From NCBI GenBank assembly GCA_000433175.1, contig HF986702.1, positions 1 through 16,690 of the forward strand: a stretch of DNA of 16,690 bases, read 5' to 3'. The notes under the pieces are model-generated. The model was not told the origin of the DNA, searched no databases, and saw only the letters and a program-made list of their open reading frames with translations. The DNA comes from Prevotella sp. CAG:1058. Lineage in GTDB: Bacteria > Bacteroidota > Bacteroidia > Bacteroidales > Bacteroidaceae. Positions 1-7,510 of the stretch are shown one piece after another (within the stretch, counting starts at the first letter, position 1; every line of letters begins with the position of its first letter). A program made the position numbers and the translations under genes.

Positions 1-79
1 TTCCGTAATGTTGCACTTGCTAGTTGACTCTGCCGTGCAAGTCGCGGCGGCTGCTTAATGCTTAAAAACCAACTGTTTA

Positions 80-111
80 TTTGTGAAAACCGATTTTTTG
101 CCGTATCTTTG
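80..111 (+). promoter_or_regulatory. Bacteroidetes-type promoter of parC
   Basis: TTTG at 80-83, a 20-nt spacer, then TATCTTTG at 104-111, a full match to the Bacteroidetes sigma-ABfr -33/-7 pattern (TTTG, 19-21 nt, TAnnTTTG). Transcription would start near 115. An upstream in-frame ATG at 58 would lie outside this transcript, which supports the parC start at 193 and implies a 5' leader of about 75-80 nt. Confidence 0.75.
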
Positions 112-192
112 CAAGGATGCAGTTTCAACCGTTTTAAAACGCGTTGTTTTAGCACGCCGTTTAGAGAGCTGCATAAAATCATTTTAGGATAC

Positions 193-2910
193 ATGGACAA
201 CGAAATAATTGACGATGAAATGATGGAGCTTGAGGCAGGCGCCCAGGCTGGAGGTGACGATTCCGGTTACAAGCCCGTAAACCGGTTTGACGCCTCTGCC
301 GTACACCACCTCAGCGGAATGTACCAGAACTGGTTTCTCGACTATGCTTCATACGTCATCCTCGAGCGTGCCGTGCCACATATTGAGGACGGACTGAAGC
401 CCGTGCAGCGACGAATACTGCACTCGATGAAGCGCATGGACGACGGACGCTACAACAAGGTGGCGAACATAGTGGGACACACCATGCAGTTCCACCCGCA
501 CGGCGACGCCTCCATAGGCGACGCGCTTGTGCAGCTGGGGCAGAAGGACCTGCTGGTGGACACGCAGGGAAACTGGGGTAACATACTGACGGGCGACCGT
601 GCGGCGGCGCCGCGATACATAGAGGCGCGACTGTCGAAGTTCGCACTTGACGTGGTGTTCAACCCGAAGACTACGGAGTGGCAGCTGAGCTACGACGGAA
701 GGAACAAGGAGCCGATAACGCTTCCTGCCAAGTTCCCGTTGCTGTTGGCGCAGGGCGCCGAGGGCATTGCCGTGGGACTGTCGTCGAAAGTTCTTCCGCA
801 CAATTTCAACGAGATATGTGACGCCGCCGTGAGCTATCTGCACGGCGAGCCGTTCATCCTGTATCCTGACTTCCCCACTGGCGGAAGCATCGACGTAAGC
901 AAGTATAACGACGGACAGCGCGGCGGAGTGCTGAAGGTGAGGGCAAAGATAGAGAAACTCGACAACAAGACACTCGTAATACGCGAGATACCTTACGGCA
1001 AGACTACTTCCACGCTTATCGACTCCATATTGAAGGCCATCGAGAAGGGAAAGATTAAGGCGCGCAAGGTGGACGACAACACGGCGGCGCAGGTGGAGAT
1101 ACTTGTACACCTGGCTCCGGGCGTGTCGTCGGACAAGACTCTCGACGCCCTGTACGCCTTCTCGGACTGCGAGATAAACATATCGCCCAACTGCTGCGTC
1201 ATAGAAGACAACAAGCCGCAGTTCCTTTCGGTGTGCGACGTGCTGCGCTATTCGGTCGACCATACCATGGGGCTGCTGCGCCAGGAGCTTGAGATACGCA
1301 AGAACGAACTGCTGGAACAGCTGCACTTCGCCTCGCTCGAAAAGATATTCATCGAGGAGCGCATATACAAGGACCGCAAGTTCGAGCAGGCTCCCGACAT
1401 GGATGCCGCCTGCGCGCACATCGACGACCGCCTGACGCCGTTCTACCCGCAGATGATACGCGAGGTGACAAAGGACGACATACTGCGCCTCATGGAGATA
1501 AAGATGGCGCGCATACTGAAGTTCAATAAGGACAAGGCCGACGAGCTGATGGCCAAGATAAAGGCCGAGATTGAGGACATTGACCGCAAGCTGGGCAACA
1601 TGGTAGAGGTTACGGCAGACTGGTTCAGGTTCCTGAAGCAGAAGTACGGGGCAAACCATCCGCGACTGACCGAGATAAAGAACTTCGACACGATAGAGGC
1701 CACCAAGGTGGTTGAGGCCAACGAGAAGCTCTACATAAACCGCAACGACGGCTTTATAGGCACTGCGCTGAAGAAGGACGAGTTTGTATGCAACTGCTCG
1801 GACATCGACGACATCATCATTTTCTACAAGGACGGCAAGTACAAGGTGGTGCGCGTGGCCGACAAGATATTCGTAGGCAAGAACATACTGCACGTGGCGG
1901 TGTTCAAGAAGAACGACAAGCGCACCATCTACAACGTCGTCTACCGCGACGGAAAGATGGGCAAGTATTACATGAAACGCTTCAACGTGACCAGCATACA
2001 GCGCGACCGCGAGTACGACCTCACTACGGGTGCGCCAGGTTCGCGCGTGGTTTACTTCACGGCTAACCCCAACGGCGAGGCTGAGGTGATAAAGGTTACG
2101 CTCGACCCGGCGCCACGATTGAAGAACATCTTCAAGGAGAAGGACTTTTCCGAGGTTGACATCAAGGGCCGCGGTGCAAGGGGCGTGGTGCTTACAAGGT
2201 TCAACGTACACCGCATATCACTGAAGAGCCACGGCCACAGCACGCTCGGAGGGCGCAAGGTGTGGTTCGACCCGGACGTTAAACGCCTCAATTATGACGA
2301 CCACGGACGCCTGCTCGGCGAGTTCAACGAGGACGACAGCATACTGGTAGTACTCGACAACGGCGACTTCTACCTGTCAAACTTCGACGTGAACAACCAC
2401 TACGAGGACAACATAAAGATAATAGAGAAGTACGACGAACACAAGGTGTGGACGGCGGTGCTCTACGATGCCGACCAGCAGGGCTATCCCTACCTTAAGC
2501 GTTTCATGCTTGAAGGCTCGAAACGCAAGCAGAACTATCTGGGCGAAAACCCCGACACGCGCCTCGTATGCCTGACGGACGAGCCTTATCCGCGCTTCCG
2601 TATCACTTACGGAGGCGACGACGCATTCCGCGGTTCGACAGAAATCGACGCCGAAGACTTTGTCGGCGTAAAGGGCTTCAAGGCCAAGGGCAAGCGCCTC
2701 AGCACGTGGACCGTGGACAGCATAGAACAGATCGAGTCGCTGAAGCGTGCCGACGACGGTGCTGAAGACGGCGGACAAGAAGGTGAAGGGCAGCCCGACG
2801 AGCCTGAAGACGAGAATCTCGACCCTGACGCAGGCAAGAGCCGGCAGCAGGTGATTGACGAGATAACGGGACAGCTGCGCCTCTTCGGCGACGATGACCC
2901 GCAGGAATGA
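193..2910 (+). CDS. parC: DNA topoisomerase IV subunit A
   Basis: A 905-residue type IIA topoisomerase A subunit, which with ParE decatenates daughter chromosomes by ATP-driven double-strand passage. The breakage-reunion domain covers about residues 35-500. The catalytic tyrosine is Y142 in the APRYIEARL motif, preceded by R141. The quinolone region reads HPHGDASIGD (101-110), with alanine (A106) where E. coli ParC has Ser80 and D110 at the Glu84 position. A beta-pinwheel C-terminal domain follows (about 560-840) without a canonical GyrA box, which favours ParC over GyrA. The tail is acidic and ends in QLRLF (894-898), which resembles a sliding-clamp-binding motif. The start at 193 was chosen over the in-frame ATG at 58 because the promoter lies between them and the extra 45 residues are not family-like. 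Length fits Bacteroidetes ParC. No parE is seen in the window. Confidence 0.95.
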   Translation: MDNEIIDDEMMELEAGAQAGGDDSGYKPVNRFDASAVHHLSGMYQNWFLDYASYVILERAVPHIEDGLKPVQRRILHSMKRMDDGRYNKVANIVGHTMQFHPHGDASIGDALVQLGQKDLLVDTQGNWGNILTGDRAAAPRYIEARLSKFALDVVFNPKTTEWQLSYDGRNKEPITLPAKFPLLLAQGAEGIAVGLSSKVLPHNFNEICDAAVSYLHGEPFILYPDFPTGGSIDVSKYNDGQRGGVLKVRAKIEKLDNKTLVIREIPYGKTTSTLIDSILKAIEKGKIKARKVDDNTAAQVEILVHLAPGVSSDKTLDALYAFSDCEINISPNCCVIEDNKPQFLSVCDVLRYSVDHTMGLLRQELEIRKNELLEQLHFASLEKIFIEERIYKDRKFEQAPDMDAACAHIDDRLTPFYPQMIREVTKDDILRLMEIKMARILKFNKDKADELMAKIKAEIEDIDRKLGNMVEVTADWFRFLKQKYGANHPRLTEIKNFDTIEATKVVEANEKLYINRNDGFIGTALKKDEFVCNCSDIDDIIIFYKDGKYKVVRVADKIFVGKNILHVAVFKKNDKRTIYNVVYRDGKMGKYYMKRFNVTSIQRDREYDLTTGAPGSRVVYFTANPNGEAEVIKVTLDPAPRLKNIFKEKDFSEVDIKGRGARGVVLTRFNVHRISLKSHGHSTLGGRKVWFDPDVKRLNYDDHGRLLGEFNEDDSILVVLDNGDFYLSNFDVNNHYEDNIKIIEKYDEHKVWTAVLYDADQQGYPYLKRFMLEGSKRKQNYLGENPDTRLVCLTDEPYPRFRITYGGDDAFRGSTEIDAEDFVGVKGFKAKGKRLSTWTVDSIEQIESLKRADDGAEDGGQEGEGQPDEPEDENLDPDAGKSRQQVIDEITGQLRLFGDDDPQE

Positions 2911-2958
2911 CACTGCGCCTGTTTACCAGACTTATGGCGCAAAACACTCCCAAGCGCA

Positions 2959-3777
2959 ATGATAGCAATACGTTCACTACTCATATCGCTGGCCGCGCTC
3001 ATGCCTGCGGCGGTCATGGCGCAGCAGGCTGACACCCTGCACAGCGACAAGGTCGTAACCAACGCCCGCATGATAGGCGTTGGCCGTGCCTCGACGCTCG
3101 ACACTTACCTGTCTCCCGAAGAATATTCGGGCATGGAGTTGCGTTACGTTTCGCACACCATACGCCGCCGTGAGGGGCGCAGGTTGTCGCACATGCTTGT
3201 GCACCAGGGCTCGTTCTCGTACCTTGACAACCGAGCTGGCAACGGCACGGAGATGTCGGGCATGTACACGTTCAGCTACGGCCTGCATTACAACTGGGAC
3301 TTTCTAGGCGGCCGTCTCAATGTCATGGCAGGCGGAAAAGTAGATGCTTCGGTCGGATTCCTATACAACACGCGCAACGGCAACAATCCGGCGCAGGCGC
3401 GGGTGGGCATCGACATTGCCCCTTCGGCAGCCGCATCATACCGCTTCAGGTTATGGAACGTTCCGCTTGCGGCGCGCTACGAGGTGAGCGCACCACTTGT
3501 CGGACTTATGTTCAGCCCCAATTACGGACAGTCGTATTATGAGATATTCTCCCGAGGCGACTACGACCACAACATAGTTCCCACGACTTTCGTCAATGCG
3601 CCGTCGTTAAGCCAGATGCTTACCGTCGACATTACATTGGGGCGGACATCGCTGCGCCTTGGCTATCTTGGCGACTTCCGCCAGGCCAAGGTCAACAACC
3701 TGAAGTACCATACGTATTCAAACATGTTCGTTATCGGCTTTGTGCGCCGTTTCAAACTTACAAGCATAATCCCATGA
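2959..3777 (+). CDS. Exported DUF3316-family protein
   Basis: A 272-residue protein with a Sec signal peptide: a hydrophobic core at about 6-20 and a likely signal peptidase I cut after A21 (VMA|Q). The rest is rich in alternating hydrophobic and polar stretches with many Tyr, Gly and Asn, and ends in a VIGFVRRF-type strand. That suggests a beta-rich periplasmic or outer-membrane protein, perhaps a small barrel. It resembles the Bacteroidetes DUF3316 family, whose function is not known. The start lies 48 nt after the parC stop, and the stop codon overlaps the start of the following S41 peptidase lipoprotein by 4 nt. Those two genes are therefore probably co-translated, possibly on the parC transcript. 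I recognise the family from overall pattern and context only. Confidence 0.75.
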   Translation: MIAIRSLLISLAALMPAAVMAQQADTLHSDKVVTNARMIGVGRASTLDTYLSPEEYSGMELRYVSHTIRRREGRRLSHMLVHQGSFSYLDNRAGNGTEMSGMYTFSYGLHYNWDFLGGRLNVMAGGKVDASVGFLYNTRNGNNPAQARVGIDIAPSAAASYRFRLWNVPLAARYEVSAPLVGLMFSPNYGQSYYEIFSRGDYDHNIVPTTFVNAPSLSQMLTVDITLGRTSLRLGYLGDFRQAKVNNLKYHTYSNMFVIGFVRRFKLTSIIP

Positions 3778-4790
3778 GAAAGGCTGTTTACATGATTGTC
3801 GGTCTCGTTTTCACGCTGGCTTTCACATCGTGCGTGGACGAGGAGGAGTTCAGCGACGATCCGCGCGGCAACTTCGAGGCGCTGTGGAAGATAATCGACG
3901 AGCATTATTGTTTCTTCGACTACAAGAACGAGGTTTACGGGCTGAACTGGAACGAGGTGTACGCCAAGTACTCCAAGCAGGTGTCTGACGGCATGACGGA
4001 CGACTGGCTGTTCGAGGTGTTGGGCAATATGCTCGGTGAACTGCGCGACGGACACGTCAACATGTACGCCCCGTTCGACAACGCCAGATACTGGAGCTGG
4101 AAGGAAGACTATCCCGCAAACTTCAGCGACTCGCTCCTGCGCCGTTACCTCGGCACTGATTACAAGATAGCTTCGGGGCTTGAATACCGCAAGCTCGACG
4201 ATAACATAGGCTATGTTTACTGTCCTTCGTTCGCCAACGGCATAGGCGACGGCAACCTTGACGAGGTGATGCTGTACCTCGCCCCGTGCAACGGCTTGAT
4301 ACTTGACATACGCGGCAACGGCGGCGGACAGCTCACTACGGCCGAGAAACTGGCAGGACGCTTCACTGACGAGACCATCCTTGTGGGTTACATGTGCCAC
4401 AAGACGGGGCCCGGCCACAATGACTTTTCGAAACCGGAGGAGCAGAAGCTGAAACCGTCGTCGGGCATAAGGTGGCACAAGAAGGTGGTTGTGCTGACCA
4501 ACCGCGGCGTGTTCAGCGCGGCGAACGAGTTTGTAAAGTACATGAAGTGCTGCCCCAACGTTGTCGTGGTGGGCGACAAGACCGGCGGCGGAGCAGGCAT
4601 GCCATTCAGCAGCGAGCTGCCCAACGGCTGGGCGGTGCGCTTCAGCGCGTGCCCGATGTACGACCGCGATATGCAGTGTACGGAGTTCGGCATAGAGCCA
4701 GACTATAACGTCCAGCTCGCCGACGGCGACTTCTGCAACGGTAAGGACACGCTGATTGAATACGCCCGGATGCTGATCAACTCGCAATAA
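3774..4790 (+). CDS. S41-family peptidase lipoprotein
   Basis: A 338-residue serine protease of the C-terminal-processing (CtpA/Tsp, tricorn core) family. The N terminus is a type II signal peptide with lipobox FTSC and lipidated C20. The run VDEEE follows at once, resembling the acidic export signal that sends Bacteroidetes lipoproteins to the cell surface. The family motif LRDGHV is at 90-95 and the LDIRGNGGG loop ends at 185. The likely nucleophile is S248 in VFSAANEF, and the likely general base is K269 in VGDKTGGG, 21 residues later, as expected for the Ser/Lys dyad. No clear PDZ domain is visible and the protein is short for the family. It overlaps the upstream DUF3316 gene by 4 nt (ATGA), so translational coupling is likely. 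The natural substrate cannot be read from the sequence. Confidence 0.88.
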   Translation: MRKAVYMIVGLVFTLAFTSCVDEEEFSDDPRGNFEALWKIIDEHYCFFDYKNEVYGLNWNEVYAKYSKQVSDGMTDDWLFEVLGNMLGELRDGHVNMYAPFDNARYWSWKEDYPANFSDSLLRRYLGTDYKIASGLEYRKLDDNIGYVYCPSFANGIGDGNLDEVMLYLAPCNGLILDIRGNGGGQLTTAEKLAGRFTDETILVGYMCHKTGPGHNDFSKPEEQKLKPSSGIRWHKKVVVLTNRGVFSAANEFVKYMKCCPNVVVVGDKTGGGAGMPFSSELPNGWAVRFSACPMYDRDMQCTEFGIEPDYNVQLADGDFCNGKDTLIEYARMLINSQ

Positions 4791-4813
4791 GGCCGCTTGG
4801 ACGCATGACGGCA

Positions 4814-4833
4814 GCCGCCGGAGCCGTGGCGGC
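4814..4833. other. GC-rich hairpin between S41 peptidase and ABC ATPase genes
   Basis: GCCGCC at 4814-4819 pairs with GGCGGC at 4828-4833 across an 8-nt loop. No T-run follows, so it is not a convincing intrinsic terminator. It could act in mRNA processing or be chance. The 99-nt gap around it holds no clear promoter. Confidence 0.3.
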
Positions 4834-4889
4834 AAGTGCCTTGTGCAGGTAATTCAACGTTTTTCACGATAAAAGGATACACACGGATT

Positions 4890-5681
4890 ATGGACTCTAT
4901 ATCACTCACCGGCCTCTCGATAGGCTACCGCATCAAGGGCGGCGAAAAGATTGTGGCCGACGGCATAGACGTCTCGCTGCACGGCGGCGAACTGACATGC
5001 CTTATCGGTTCGAACGGAGCCGGCAAGTCGACACTGCTTAAGACGCTTGCCGGATTTCTGCCTAAGCTCGGCGGGCACGTGCATATAAAAGGCCGGGAAA
5101 TATCAGAATACACGCAGAAGGAATTGTCGAGGCTTATCAGCGTCGTGCTGACCAGCCGCCTCGAAGTCTTGAACATTACGGTTGAAGAGGTCGTTGCGCT
5201 CGGACGTTCGCCTTATACCGGATTCTGGGGGACGCTCGGCGACGAAGACAAACGTATAGTAAGAGAGAGCATGGACCGCGTGGGCATATCACATCTGGCA
5301 GCGCGCACGGTGTCGACGCTGAGCGACGGCGAGCGGCAGAAGATGATGATAGCCAAGGCCCTGGCGCAACAGACGCCAGTAATCTTCCTCGACGAGCCTA
5401 CTGCCTTCCTCGATTATCCCAGTAAGGTGGAGACGATGCTGCTACTATCGCGCCTGAGCCACGACATGGGGAAGACCATCTTCATGTCGACTCACGATCT
5501 GGAGCTTGCCCTCCAGACGGCAGACATGTTGTGGCTGATGCCCGGTGACGGCAGTGTGGACACAGGTACGCCGCGGCAGCTGGCCGACAGCGGTGCCTTG
5601 TCAGCCTTCATAGAACGCTCCGGGATAACCTTCGACAAGGATACTTTGCGCATAACCGTTGCCGACAACGTAAGCCGTTGA
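4890..5681 (+). CDS. FecE/BtuD-like ABC transporter ATP-binding protein
   Basis: A 263-residue ATPase of the iron-chelate/heme/cobalamin importer type. It has Walker A GSNGAGKST (40-48), signature LSDGERQ (144-150), Walker B VIFLDEPT (164-171) and H-loop STHD (200-203). The segment RLISVVLTSR occupies the Q-loop area. The stretch VEEVVALGRSPYTGFWG is typical of the FecE/FepC family. It would sit on the cytoplasmic face of a FecCD-type permease and power import. The start at 4890 is preferred to the in-frame ATG at 4836: the family fold begins right after it and an AAAAGGA stretch lies 14-20 nt upstream. No permease or periplasmic binding protein is adjacent on either side, which is unusual, so its partner must be encoded elsewhere. 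The substrate is unknown. Confidence 0.9.
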   Translation: MDSISLTGLSIGYRIKGGEKIVADGIDVSLHGGELTCLIGSNGAGKSTLLKTLAGFLPKLGGHVHIKGREISEYTQKELSRLISVVLTSRLEVLNITVEEVVALGRSPYTGFWGTLGDEDKRIVRESMDRVGISHLAARTVSTLSDGERQKMMIAKALAQQTPVIFLDEPTAFLDYPSKVETMLLLSRLSHDMGKTIFMSTHDLELALQTADMLWLMPGDGSVDTGTPRQLADSGALSAFIERSGITFDKDTLRITVADNVSR

Positions 5682-5703
5682 CGGACAACGCGTTACGACA
5701 GGC

Positions 5704-5791
5704 GTTGCAAAAGGTTGCCTTTCGCGTTGCAAAAGACCGCTTTTCGCATTGTAAAAGGCTACCTTTCACAATGTAAAAGGTAGCCTTTTGC
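5704..5791. repeat. Four tandem 22-bp palindromic repeat units
   Basis: Units at 5704-5725, 5726-5747, 5748-5769 and 5770-5791 share the pattern RWTGYAAAAGnnnnCYTTTYRC without gaps. Each is itself an imperfect palindrome (AAAAG...CTTTT-like arms). Unit 3 changes the outer pair from GC/GC to GT/AC, so both arms changed together and pairing is kept. This argues for selection on structure or on a two-fold-symmetric binding site. A minus-strand open frame across it (5608-5793) reads as a low-complexity repeat and is not counted as a gene. Confidence 0.85.
5753..5789 (+). terminator. Hairpin formed by repeat units 3 and 4, possible terminator of the ABC ATPase gene
   Basis: AAAAGGCTACCTTT (5753-5766) is perfectly complementary to AAAGGTAGCCTTTT (5776-5789) across a 9-nt loop, giving a 14-bp stem ending in four T residues. 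It lies 72 nt after the ABC ATPase stop. The symmetric A/T flanks would allow it to act in either direction. The T-run is short, so termination is plausible rather than shown. Confidence 0.45.
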
Positions 5792-5923
5792 ATTAAGGGG
5801 CTTTTTAAGGCGTGTCACAGGTCGCCGTACCGCATAGCGTTAAACGCACCACATCGGGCTTTTTAACGTTGCGCATATTTGAATTGTAATAGTAAAATAA
5901 TATTCGTAAGCATTAATTATATT

Positions 5924-7384
5924 ATGGTTTTTACAGCAGAAAACATACTCTTAATCGGCTCCGTGCTGATTTTCTCAAGTATCATAATAAGCAAGACCGG
6001 ATACCGTTTCGGCATACCCACTTTGTTGTTGTTCCTGCTTGTAGGCATGCTTTTCGGCAGCGACGGACTGGGACTGCAGTTCAATAGTGCCGAGGATGCG
6101 CAGTTCATAGGAATGATAGCCTTGAGCATAATACTGTTTTCCGGCGGCATGGATACAAAGTTCCAGGACATAAAACCCGTACTCAAGCCCGGCATAGTGC
6201 TGTCTACCGTGGGCGTGCTGCTTACCACTGTGCTTACCGGCGTGTTCATTTACTTCCTGTCGGGACTGACACATACCAACATTGAACTTACCATGATGGC
6301 TTCGTTGCTGCTGGCCGCGACGATGTCGTCTACTGATTCAGCGTCGGTGTTCAGCCTGCTCAGGTCGCAGAGGATGAACCTGAAGGAGAACCTGCGCCCG
6401 ATGCTTGAGCTGGAAAGCGGCAGCAACGACCCCATGGCCTACATGCTGACGATTGTCCTGATACAGATTATTTCGAGCGGCAGCGAACTCAGTCTGGCAG
6501 TAGTGGGACGCGACCTCCTGGTGCAGTTCCTCATTGGTGGAAGCGTCGGCTACGCCTTCGGGCGTTTCGCCGTGTGGCTGGTCAACCGCATCAACCTGTC
6601 TAATAGTTCGTTGTATCCCATATTGTTGTTGAGCATTGTGTTCGCGACCTTCACCATAACCGACCTGCTGAAGGGCAACGGTTACCTGGCGGTATACATC
6701 GCCGGAGTTATCGTTGGAAACGTAAGGCTGGTTTACCGCAAGGAGATAAACACCTTCATGAACGGTCTGACGTGGCTGTTCCAGATCATAATGTTCTTGA
6801 GTCTCGGACTGCTTGTTAATCCGCACGAGATGCTCGACATAGCCGCCGTGGCCCTGCTTATCGGCCTGTTCATGATTGTCATAGCCCGTCCGGTAAGCGT
6901 GTTCGCCTGCCTGCTGCCGTTCCGCAATATCTCAAACAAGGCACGCTTGTTCGTCTCATGGGTCGGACTGCGCGGCGCCGTGCCCATAATCTTCGCCACT
7001 TATCCTGTCATTGCAGGCATTGAAGGTTCGCAGCAGCTTTTCAACATAGTGTTCTTCATCACACTGCTGTCGCTGGTGGTACAGGGAATGAGCATTTCCT
7101 CATTCGCCCGCTGGCTGCACCTTGACCTGCCAGAGGAGAAGGAAGGCAACGAGTTCGGCGTGGAACTGCCTGACGAGATAGACACGAAGCTGGAAGACAT
7201 GACGCTGACTACCGAAATGCTTGCCGGCGGCAACCGTCTGAAGGACATGAACATACCTAAGGGTTCGCTTGTCATGCTGGTGAAGAGGGGCAACGAGTTC
7301 ATAATACCCAACGGGCAGGTGGAGCTGCATGCCGGCGACAAACTTCTCTTCATATCGGAGAACAAGGACGGCAAAGAGGATTGA
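5924..7384 (+). CDS. CPA1-family K+ or Na+/H+ antiporter with C-terminal RCK_C domain
   Basis: A 486-residue inner-membrane cation/proton antiporter resembling the NhaP2/CvrA type. About 12-13 hydrophobic helices fill residues 1-400. The ion-binding motif is LESGSNDP with N168-D169, the Asp-containing pair typical of CPA1 exchangers. A second family motif, WVGLRGAVP, is at 346-354. Residues from about 425 to the end form a soluble RCK_C (TrkA-C) domain, used in this family to sense ligand and gate transport. Compared with E. coli NhaP2 (578 residues) it lacks the extra C-terminal domain. The ATG at 5924 was chosen over a TTG at 5879 because the usual amphipathic start and first helix follow it. 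It appears to be a single-gene unit. Whether it carries K+ or Na+ is not decidable here. Confidence 0.9.
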   Translation: MVFTAENILLIGSVLIFSSIIISKTGYRFGIPTLLLFLLVGMLFGSDGLGLQFNSAEDAQFIGMIALSIILFSGGMDTKFQDIKPVLKPGIVLSTVGVLLTTVLTGVFIYFLSGLTHTNIELTMMASLLLAATMSSTDSASVFSLLRSQRMNLKENLRPMLELESGSNDPMAYMLTIVLIQIISSGSELSLAVVGRDLLVQFLIGGSVGYAFGRFAVWLVNRINLSNSSLYPILLLSIVFATFTITDLLKGNGYLAVYIAGVIVGNVRLVYRKEINTFMNGLTWLFQIIMFLSLGLLVNPHEMLDIAAVALLIGLFMIVIARPVSVFACLLPFRNISNKARLFVSWVGLRGAVPIIFATYPVIAGIEGSQQLFNIVFFITLLSLVVQGMSISSFARWLHLDLPEEKEGNEFGVELPDEIDTKLEDMTLTTEMLAGGNRLKDMNIPKGSLVMLVKRGNEFIIPNGQVELHAGDKLLFISENKDGKED

Positions 7385-7465
7385 AACAGTGTGTCTTGAT
7401 TGCACTTATGTAAAACTGGTTGTTTTTTCGGTAAATGAGGTACGCGCCTGCAAGATGTTTTATTG

Positions 7466-7473
7466 TAATTTTG
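7466..7473 (+). promoter_or_regulatory. Bacteroidetes -7 box upstream of the DUF362 gene
   Basis: TAATTTTG matches TAnnTTTG exactly. Transcription would start near 7478-7480, giving a leader of about 30 nt to the ATG at 7511. No good TTTG is seen 19-21 nt upstream, so this is a half-match. It argues against an in-frame ATG at 7478 as the start. Confidence 0.55.
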
Positions 7474-7510
7474 CAGCGTGGAAACATTTAACCAATATAA
7501 ATATAACAAA

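Noticed and set aside
2..58. Possible C-terminal end of an upstream + strand gene ending at TAA 56-58
   Set aside because: Only 18 codons are visible and they contain nothing recognisable. An inverted repeat TTGCAC (11-16)/GTGCAA (35-40) suggests non-coding DNA equally well.
349..2211. A 620-codon open frame on the minus strand
   Set aside because: It lies entirely inside parC, which has full family motifs. The protein has no recognisable domain and low-complexity His/Leu/Val composition typical of antisense frames in G/C-rich third-position genes.
3663..4835. A 390-codon minus-strand open frame over the S41 peptidase gene
   Set aside because: It is antisense to a gene with a clear lipobox and catalytic motifs, and it has no family features of its own.
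5704..5791. CRISPR array
   Set aside because: The units are directly abutting 22-bp palindromes with no unique spacers, and no cas genes are present.
5608..5793. Minus-strand open frame of 61 codons with repeated KATF/RSFAT-like peptides
   Set aside because: The peptide repetition comes only from the 22-bp DNA repeats. There is no start signal, and half of it overlaps the ABC ATPase gene.
5792..5923. Promoter for the antiporter gene
   Set aside because: TATTTG near 5876-5881 and TAATATTCG at 5898-5906 are partial matches without a well-spaced TTTG, so no promoter is called. A short dyad GCGTT-A-AACGC at 5837-5847 was also seen but is too short to interpret.
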